From an uncultured Acidobacteriaceae bacterium (GTDB taxonomy: Bacteria; Acidobacteriota; Terriglobia; Terriglobales; Acidobacteriaceae): DNA of 47,375 nucleotides. The stretch's first letter is position 1; each line of letters opens with the position of its first letter. The position numbers were made by a program, and so were the translations under genes. Shown here one piece after another: positions 42,590 to 47,375 of the stretch. The DNA is taken from positions 1 to 47,375 of the forward strand of contig CAIKND010000126.1 of the NCBI GenBank assembly GCA_903828675.1, written 5' to 3'. The notes beneath the pieces are model-generated. The model worked only from the letters and a program-made list of their open reading frames with translations, had not been told where the DNA came from and searched no databases.

Positions 42590-43660
42590 TCACCCCGCTT
42601 TGAAGAAGTCCTTCAGCCCGGCGCGTTCGGCATGAGCCGCCATCGACGCCTGAATCTCCAGCGCCAGCGCCAGTGCCGCGCGCCCTTGCCGTGCCGTCAC
42701 TCTCGGTTCCTGCCGCGTGCGCACCGCTTGCACAAACGACTGAATCTCCAGCCGCAGCGGCTCGCCCGGCGTCACCACCGGCTTTTTGAAGCTCAGACCC
42801 GGTCCCGGTCCACCCGCCGCGCCCGCCGCCGCAGCAAGTTTGGCCAGCGTTGCCGCATCCACCTTGCCGGCTGCAATCGCCGCCGCAATCTCCGGGGGAA
42901 CGCTGCCATCCATGCCTATCACCAGCAGATCCTGCCGCGCGTAGTCGATAGAAACATACTGCCGCGGCTCAAAGAAGCGCAGCTTCCGCACCCGCTCGGT
43001 TGAAACCCGCGATGCCGTAAAGTTGGCCACGCAGCCCGACTCGAACTCCACGCGCACATTGGCAATGTCCACCATGGGCGACAGAATCGGCAGCCCCACT
43101 GCGCGCACCTCGCGCACCGGCGAAGCGGCAAAAGTCAGCACGATGTCGAGGTCGTGGATCATCAGGTCCAGCACCACGTCCACATCGAGCGCACGGGGCG
43201 TAAAAATCGACAGCCGGTGCGACTCAAAGAACATGGGCCGCCGCAGTTGTGGCTCGACGGCCATCACCGCCGGATTGAAGCGTTCCAGATGGCCCGGCTG
43301 CACAATCAGCTTGCCCTTGTCGGCGCGCTCAATCAGGTCGTCGGCTTCAGACAGTTTCGCCGCCAGCGGCTTTTCCACCAGCAGGTCCAGCCCCGCATCC
43401 AGCAGCGCCGCGGCCACCGCATGATGGTGCACCGTAGGCACCGCCACCGTCGCCGCATTCAGCTTGAGGTCGGCCGCCAGCAGCGCATCCACGGTTGAGA
43501 AAACGGGAATCCCGTACTTGGCCGCGGTATCGGCCGCGCGCGCCGCATCCGGCTCGACGGCAGCTACCAGGGCAACGCCCAGGCCAGCCGCTTCAAGCTC
43601 GCGATACACCCGAAGATGGTTGCGTCCGAACGCGCCTGCCCCGGCCACGGCAACCCGCAA
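42590..43660 (-). CDS. Gfo/Idh/MocA family oxidoreductase
   Basis: NAD(P)-dependent sugar oxidoreductase of 356 residues. The nucleotide motif GAGAFGRNHLRV opens the protein, DLLVEKPLA contains the family EKP catalytic lysine, and VLDLMIHDLDIVL carries the usual H-D pair of the C-terminal domain. An Ala/Gly-rich insert (about 255-290, with KVDAATLAKLAAAAGAAGG) enlarges the C-terminal domain. Relatives act on UDP-GlcNAc-type sugars or inositols; the window gives no direct clue. A 72-residue gene lies 20 nt upstream on the same strand, so the two are probably one transcript. Confidence 0.9.
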   Translation of the reverse strand: MRVAVAGAGAFGRNHLRVYRELEAAGLGVALVAAVEPDAARAADTAAKYGIPVFSTVDALLAADLKLNAATVAVPTVHHHAVAAALLDAGLDLLVEKPLAAKLSEADDLIERADKGKLIVQPGHLERFNPAVMAVEPQLRRPMFFESHRLSIFTPRALDVDVVLDLMIHDLDIVLTFAASPVREVRAVGLPILSPMVDIANVRVEFESGCVANFTASRVSTERVRKLRFFEPRQYVSIDYARQDLLVIGMDGSVPPEIAAAIAAGKVDAATLAKLAAAAGAAGGPGPGLSFKKPVVTPGEPLRLEIQSFVQAVRTRQEPRVTARQGRAALALALEIQASMAAHAERAGLKDFFKAG

Positions 43661-43680
43661 AATGTCTTGGCTTGCGATCT

Positions 43681-43899
43681 CTATGCCTCTTTGCCTTCCA
43701 CAGCTTTCAGGCAGCGGCCGTAGAGTTCCAGCAACTGCGTCACATGCTCTTCAGGCTTGGCCGGAGCCGTCCCGGTAAACCCCGTGGAAGGCGCGGCAGG
43801 TTTGCCCACTCCCGCCGTAGCTGCCACAAACTTAAGCAGATCGAGCGCGATATCTTCGTTGCGCCGAGCCCCAAGCCCCGCGCCGGTGATTGCATCCAT
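43681..43899 (-). CDS. Small protein of unknown function upstream of the oxidoreductase
   Basis: 72 residues. Start MDAITGAGLGARRNE, with GGAG in the preceding 12 nt. A helical N-terminal half (EDIALDLLKFVAATAGVG), a P/T/G linker and a second amphipathic helix (HVTQLLELYGRCLKAVEGK) are visible. No TM or metal motif. Strand, spacing (20 nt) and ribosome-binding site support it as the first gene of the oxidoreductase operon. Not recognised as a named family. Confidence 0.65.
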   Translation of the reverse strand: MDAITGAGLGARRNEDIALDLLKFVAATAGVGKPAAPSTGFTGTAPAKPEEHVTQLLELYGRCLKAVEGKEA

Positions 43900-43977
43900 A
43901 CTGAAAATTCTCCAAAGAGGATGCTACCAGAAACCGCCAATCCGCTCCTTCCAGCCCTCCACGATACCCTGAAGAGG

Positions 43978-44559
43978 ATGACCATCGCCTACATCGGACT
44001 CGGTTCGAACCTGCCCAGCCACGCCGGCCCTCCTGACGCCACTCTGGCCGCCGCCGCTCTGCGCCTCGCCTCCCTGGGCCGCCTGATCGCCCGCTCCCCG
44101 CTCTACTCCACCGCGCCGGTGGGGTTTGCCGACCAGCCCCGCTTCGTCAACGCCGCAGTCGCCCTGGAAACAGAGTTGCCCCCGCACGCCCTGCTCCTGG
44201 CCCTCCTCGCCATCGAACACGACTTCGGCCGCGACCGCAGCGGCGGCTTTTCAAACGGCCCCCGCACCCTCGACCTCGACATCCTCCTCTTCGGCAACGT
44301 CATCCTTCTCGAATCCGGCCTCGAAATCCCCCACCCCCGCCTTGCCCAGCGCGCCTTTGTTCTGGTTCCGCTCAACGAAATCGCGCCCCACGCCGTCGAT
44401 CCTCGCAGCGGAAAAAGCGTTTCACAACTGCTTCAGAGTCTGTTCCCCAGTCTCAAAGATGAAATCGATGCGGTGGTGCCCATCCAAAGCGATATTTGGC
44501 GCGCAGACGCTGGCGGCGTTGCTCTTTGCCCCGCCAAGCCTTATAGATCCGGCAACTGA
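43978..44559 (+). CDS. folK: 2-amino-4-hydroxy-6-hydroxymethyldihydropteridine diphosphokinase FolK
   Basis: Transfers pyrophosphate from ATP to the pterin in folate synthesis. About 193 residues. Starts MTIAYIGLGSNL, the standard N-terminus. Substrate residues lie in SPLYSTAPVGFADQPRFVNA, the HPPK loop. The signature is GPRTLDLDILLFG with the two metal-binding Asp residues, followed by IPHPRLAQRAFVLVPL. The C-terminal 30 residues extend a little beyond the usual core. The frame is open upstream; ATG 43921 is an alternative. It is divergent from the small gene at 43899. Confidence 0.95.
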   Translation: MTIAYIGLGSNLPSHAGPPDATLAAAALRLASLGRLIARSPLYSTAPVGFADQPRFVNAAVALETELPPHALLLALLAIEHDFGRDRSGGFSNGPRTLDLDILLFGNVILLESGLEIPHPRLAQRAFVLVPLNEIAPHAVDPRSGKSVSQLLQSLFPSLKDEIDAVVPIQSDIWRADAGGVALCPAKPYRSGN

Positions 44560-44887
44560 ATACTGTTCGGGTGCCCCATCCATTCCCGCTATTTTGCGGG
44601 AATGGGTGGGAAGAAGACGACCCTGTTTTCTTGCCGGATCAATAGCGCCCAAAGCCCCGCACCCATACCCGCCGCCCCGACCGTTACCTCCACGGTCACC
44701 GCCCGCTTTGGCTTTTTTGACCGCCTCAACCCCTCTCAACGAATTCCATAGCCTTCCTTTCCAAATTGAGCTATGCTTGCGCCAAATTGCCGGGAGACCG
44801 CCCCACAGGTCTGTCCTCAACCCGGTCCCCGCGCACAGTTCCATCCCTGTGCCTCAGGCACAGAAATCCCCGTATGCGAGGTTTAGA
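44560..44887. other. 328-nt gap with palindromic repeat C
   Basis: Between folK and the nuclease gene. Its only clear feature is the palindrome at 44572-44611; the rest is C-rich and shows no coding signal or promoter. Confidence 0.45.
44572..44611. repeat. Palindromic intergenic repeat, CCCAC/GGGGCA family, copy C
   Basis: In inverse orientation to copies A and B: it starts TGCCCCAT and ends GGTGGGA. The 10-bp perfect stem is CCATTCCCGC / GCGGGAATGG (44580-44589 and 44596-44605) with a 6-nt loop. It lies 12 nt after the folK stop and could also serve as its terminator. Confidence 0.65.
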
Positions 44888-45853
44888 ATGCTCCGCACAA
44901 AGTGTTTTCTTGCTACCGTGGCTCTGCTTCTCTCCTTAGCCTGCCTGCAGGCGTTCGCGTGGAACAGCGTGGGCCACATGACGGTTGCCTACTCCGCCTA
45001 CCAGCAGCTCACTTCGACTGAGAAGGCCCGGGTCGCCGTGCTCCTGCAACTCAATCCCAACTACTCAAAATGGCTGACCTATATCCCCGCCGGAACCTCC
45101 GATGCCGACCGGGATATGTACGTCTTCATGATGGCCGCCACCTGGCCTGATGAGATCAAGGCCATGGGCAGCGGATACACCGGTAATGACAATCCTCCCA
45201 AAGGCGAACTGCCCTCCCTCAACGTTGGCTATAGCGACAAGCAGGCGCACAAATACTGGCACTTCATCAACACGCCTTTCAGCACCGACGGCACCAAATT
45301 GCCTTCCGTGGGCGGCCCCACAACTGCCGACAAGATTGACCTCTTCCGCCAGGCCCTCGCCACTCCCGAACCGGACCTGCTCAAGTCCTACGACCTGGTT
45401 TGGATCCTGCACCTGGTTGGCGACATCCATCAGCCCCTGCACTGCACCACCCGCATCACCAAGGCCAAGCCGCACGGTGACCTTGGCGGCAACTCGGTCC
45501 TCGTCACCGGGCCCAGAAAAGAGCTGCATGCCTTTTGGGATGATGCTGTCGGCCTGGGCGTTACCCAGAACTTCATGACGGCACTAAAAGTAGGCAAGGC
45601 CCTGCCCCCGCCAGACGCGTCATTGGCAAGTGACAGCAAGGTGGACGACTGGGCCGCAGAGAGCTTCGATTTGGCGAAAACCAGCGTGTATGTCCCACCC
45701 GTTGGCCCGGCGCTTGGTCCCTATACGATGGACGCAACCTACACCGCGAACTCCGTAGAGATTGCGAAGCAGAGGATCGCGCTTGCCGGGGCCCGTCTGG
45801 CCAGCCTGCTCAAGACCGCGCTCAATTGCACCGATCAAGCTTGCGCAAATTAA
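44888..45853 (+). CDS. Secreted S1/P1-type nuclease
   Basis: Zinc-dependent single-strand nuclease/3'-nucleotidase, 321 residues. The signal peptide MLRTKCFLATVALLLSLACL...AFA is cut before W25, so the mature N-terminal Trp can serve as zinc ligand, as in P1 nuclease. Further ligands follow in order: H30 in WNSVGHM, D in ATWPDEIK, H in HKYWHFI, H and D in LHLVGDIHQPLHC, and H and D in HAFWDDAV. All zinc-site residues appear intact. A likely role is scavenging phosphate or nucleosides from extracellular nucleic acid. The last codons lie inside a hairpin. Confidence 0.94.
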   Translation: MLRTKCFLATVALLLSLACLQAFAWNSVGHMTVAYSAYQQLTSTEKARVAVLLQLNPNYSKWLTYIPAGTSDADRDMYVFMMAATWPDEIKAMGSGYTGNDNPPKGELPSLNVGYSDKQAHKYWHFINTPFSTDGTKLPSVGGPTTADKIDLFRQALATPEPDLLKSYDLVWILHLVGDIHQPLHCTTRITKAKPHGDLGGNSVLVTGPRKELHAFWDDAVGLGVTQNFMTALKVGKALPPPDASLASDSKVDDWAAESFDLAKTSVYVPPVGPALGPYTMDATYTANSVEIAKQRIALAGARLASLLKTALNCTDQACAN

Positions 45854-45868
45854 GTTTGCGCAAGCTTG
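45836..45868 (+). terminator. Hairpin overlapping the S1/P1 nuclease stop codon
   Basis: Perfect 14-bp stem CAAGCTTGCGCAAA / TTTGCGCAAGCTTG with loop TTAAG that contains the TAA stop. The last five sense codons form one arm. No long U-run follows (GAGATTTGCC), so it may be a terminator, an mRNA-stabilising structure or both. Confidence 0.6.
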
Positions 45869-46150
45869 AGATTTGCCGATTTGCAGATAATTAACCCGTG
45901 CGGGCGCACAATAGGCATAGTAGTAACAAAGCCGAGTACCTATGAGAACGCCACTCAATCCGCGCCCGCACCGTCGGGAAATGTTGCGACCTGAATTCCG
46001 CGACACCCCCCTCCTCTCCCTCCTACCCACCCCCCCTCCCGCAAAAATGTGAGCAAGCGGCTTGAATCCGCCGTTGCCGGATGCTTCCCGTCACGCTCTT
46101 GGAGCCTGCCAGACCGCGCTTTCGCCAACGCCTGCATTTACGATTGAAAT
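45869..46150. other. Leader of aroB with C-rich tract
   Basis: Non-coding. Contains the C-run tract at 46003-46040, the reverse complement of the G-rich 19-mer found at 6904-6922. No convincing promoter or ribosome-binding site was seen for aroB. Confidence 0.45.
46003..46040 (-). repeat. G-rich intergenic tract (minus strand), copy 2
   Basis: On the minus strand it reads GGGAGGGGGGGTGGGTAGG, then more G-runs. The first 19 nt are identical to 6904-6922. The tract begins about 110 nt before the aroB start. Confidence 0.65.
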
Positions 46151-47320
46151 GTGCAGACCATACGAGTAGACACGCCATCGGCAAAGTACGACGTAATCGC
46201 GGGCAGCGATCTGATTCAAACCATCGCTCCGCGCATCCAGCGCGCCATCGGCAAGCTCCCACGCCGGGTTTTCGTGCTCACTTCGCCGCCCATTTGGGCT
46301 CTCTGGGGCGAAGCCTTCTGCGCCTCTTTTGCCGAGCCGCCGGTCGCCCTGTTTCTCGAGCCCGGCGAGCGCTTCAAAACCCTGGGCAGCGTCGAGCGCC
46401 TCTCCCGCGAAATGCTGCGCGCCGGCGCCGACCGCGGCAGCCTGCTCATCGCCTTTGGCGGCGGAATCGTCGGCGATGTCGGCGGCTTCTTGGCCGCCAT
46501 CTTCATGCGCGGAATTCCTTACGTGCAGGTCCCGACCACCTTTCTCGCCCAGGTCGATTCCTCCGTCGGCGGCAAGACCGGCGTCAACCTGCCCGAAGGC
46601 AAGAACATGGTCGGCAGCTTCCACCAGCCCCGTGCCGTCTTTGCCGATATTGGCGTCCTCGCCACCTTGCCCGAGCGCGAACTCAAGGCCGGACTCATGG
46701 AGAGCATCAAGGCCGGCATCATCCGCGACCGCACTCTCGTCCGCTATATGGAGGAACACGCTGACCTGGTCCTGGCCCGCGACCCCAAGGCTCTCGAGAA
46801 GGTAATCGCCGCCTCCATCCGCATGAAGGCCGGTGTGGTCGCCAAGGACGAGCGCGACTTCGGCCTCCGCATGATCCTGAACCTCGGGCACACCCTCGGC
46901 CACGCCCTCGAACAGGCCACTGCCTACAAGGTTCTCCTTCACGGCGAGGCCGTTGGCTGGGGCATGATCGCCGCTCTCTACCTGGCCCGTCAGCGCGGGA
47001 TGATCTCCAAGACTCAAATGGAGCGCCTGGAGCGTTTGATTCACCTCTATGGCCCTCTGCCGCCGCTCAAGCTCCGCGTTGCCAAAATCGTCGCAGCCTC
47101 CGGCGCCGACAAGAAAAACATCGGCGGCGTCAGGCGTTTCGTACTCCCCGTAGGCATCGGAGACGCAGGTGTAGTCGAAGACGTCACTGCAGCCGAACTC
47201 GAGGCCGCAGCAAGCTATATGCTGGCCCGCGCTGCAATCGGCATAGGGGGAGCGAGTGACCGCTCTCCCCTGCCACACCACCCGGCATGCGGGTCCGCAC
47301 CGGGCGGTTCGAGAAGTTGA
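46151..47320 (+). CDS. aroB: 3-dehydroquinate synthase AroB with atypical C-terminal tail
   Basis: Second enzyme of the shikimate pathway, converting DAHP to 3-dehydroquinate with NAD+ and zinc. 389 residues from GTG 46151. NAD-binding segment FGGGIVGDVGGFLAA; PTTFLAQVDSSVGGKTGVN is the substrate loop; zinc ligands are E in LKAGLMESIKAGI, H in LGHTLGHALE and H in LHGEAVGWG. The ordinary protein seems complete near LEAAASYMLAR. The last 25 or so residues (GASDRSPLPHHPACGSAPGG) are encoded by a hairpin-rich element at 47246-47310, so the native stop seems lost or displaced. No ribosome-binding site precedes the GTG. Confidence 0.93.
   Translation: MQTIRVDTPSAKYDVIAGSDLIQTIAPRIQRAIGKLPRRVFVLTSPPIWALWGEAFCASFAEPPVALFLEPGERFKTLGSVERLSREMLRAGADRGSLLIAFGGGIVGDVGGFLAAIFMRGIPYVQVPTTFLAQVDSSVGGKTGVNLPEGKNMVGSFHQPRAVFADIGVLATLPERELKAGLMESIKAGIIRDRTLVRYMEEHADLVLARDPKALEKVIAASIRMKAGVVAKDERDFGLRMILNLGHTLGHALEQATAYKVLLHGEAVGWGMIAALYLARQRGMISKTQMERLERLIHLYGPLPPLKLRVAKIVAASGADKKNIGGVRRFVLPVGIGDAGVVEDVTAAELEAAASYMLARAAIGIGGASDRSPLPHHPACGSAPGGSRS
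47246..47310 (+). repeat. Hairpin-rich element at the aroB 3' end, possibly a mobile-element edge
   Basis: Two adjacent hairpins. The first is GGGGGAGCG-AGTGAC-CGCTCTCCCC with one bulged T. The second is CCCGG-CA-TGCGG-GT-CCGCA-CCGGG (47281-47304). GCGGTTCG follows. The layout recalls structured segments next to group II intron or transposon-borne reverse transcriptase genes; this resemblance is from memory and unverified. No reverse transcriptase lies within the remaining 65 nt. Confidence 0.35.
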
Positions 47321-47328
47321 GGTATTCC

Positions 47329-47375
47329 CTATGCCTCCTGTTTGAGAACGCGGGCGTCGGTCTTCATCACTGTCC
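47329..47375 (-). CDS. Possible C-terminal fragment of a gene entering from the right edge
   Basis: On the minus strand an open frame from the edge reads TVMKTDARVLKQEA and ends at TAG (47329-47331). It is 14 visible codons, too short to identify, and may be chance. Confidence 0.2.
   Translation of the reverse strand, partial: TVMKTDARVLKQEA

Noticed and set aside
44126..44887. 254-codon upstream extension of the S1/P1 nuclease frame
   Set aside because: It overlaps folK in another frame and precedes a clear signal peptide starting at 44888.
46091..47281. 396-codon minus-strand frame antisense to aroB
   Set aside because: aroB motifs are complete on the plus strand; the antisense frame is an effect of codon bias.

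Overview
The window looks like chromosomal DNA of a diderm, GC-rich soil-type bacterium, most likely an Acidobacteriota member of the Terriglobia/Acidobacteriaceae. This is an inference from gene content: LpxC, an OprB-like porin and TonB imply an outer membrane, and secreted trehalase, a GH3 glycosidase with a PA14 insert, a sulfatase, a DUF1844 protein and AIM24 paralogues fit that group. Short palindromic repeats are dispersed in the gaps. No rRNA, tRNA, CRISPR array, phage gene or classical transposase was seen.

Layout. 1-2.9 kb: an ECF sigma factor coupled to a two-TM protein, then a zinc-ribbon membrane protein and a LytTR response regulator. 2.9-6.7 kb: ferredoxin-NADP reductase and a secreted Cys-type sulfatase on the minus strand, with a divergent LacI regulator and a readable sulfatase promoter that overlaps a candidate operator. 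6.7-7.4 kb: a non-coding gap rich in repeats. 7.4-12.1 kb: CutA, an NAD(P)-binding protein, phosphohexomutase with an FtsB/DivIC-like protein, and a porin. 12.4-16.8 kb: one very large 8xPAS-GGDEF-EAL protein. 17.2-20.9 kb: a secreted esterase, then AIM24 / AI-2E-family permease / AIM24. 20.9-28.3 kb: a zinc metallopeptidase, YgfZ, DUF1844, an MBL hydrolase, RibF, a VOC protein and a Tat-exported lactonase-type propeller. 28.5-31.3 kb: an AT-richer PQQ-like lipoprotein candidate, a membrane protein and LpxC. 31.4-35.7 kb: an M20 peptidase, FKBP isomerase, an orphan Opp/Dpp-type ATPase, a thioesterase and TonB. 35.9-40.3 kb: trehalase and GH3 glycosidase, convergent on a perfect terminator. 40.6-41.9 kb: a second ECF sigma module. 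42.0-42.5 kb: a GIY-YIG nuclease gene enclosed by inverted 35-nt repeats. 42.6-47.3 kb: a Gfo/Idh oxidoreductase with a small partner, FolK, S1/P1 nuclease and AroB, whose 3' end runs into a structured element at the window edge.

How they work together. Most genes are housekeeping (FolK, AroB, RibF, YgfZ, LpxC, phosphohexomutase) mixed with secreted carbon-scavenging enzymes (sulfatase, esterase, trehalase, GH3, nuclease, porin) and signalling (two ECF modules, LytTR, cyclic-di-GMP).

The best candidate for something undescribed is the 461-bp GIY-YIG unit at 42021-42481. It has a small nuclease gene, terminal inverted palindromes, and a diverged third copy of the palindrome elsewhere in the window whose stem has been rebuilt by matched changes. 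It recalls REP/RAYT systems but with a different nuclease. Three further families of intergenic repeats occur in the same window.
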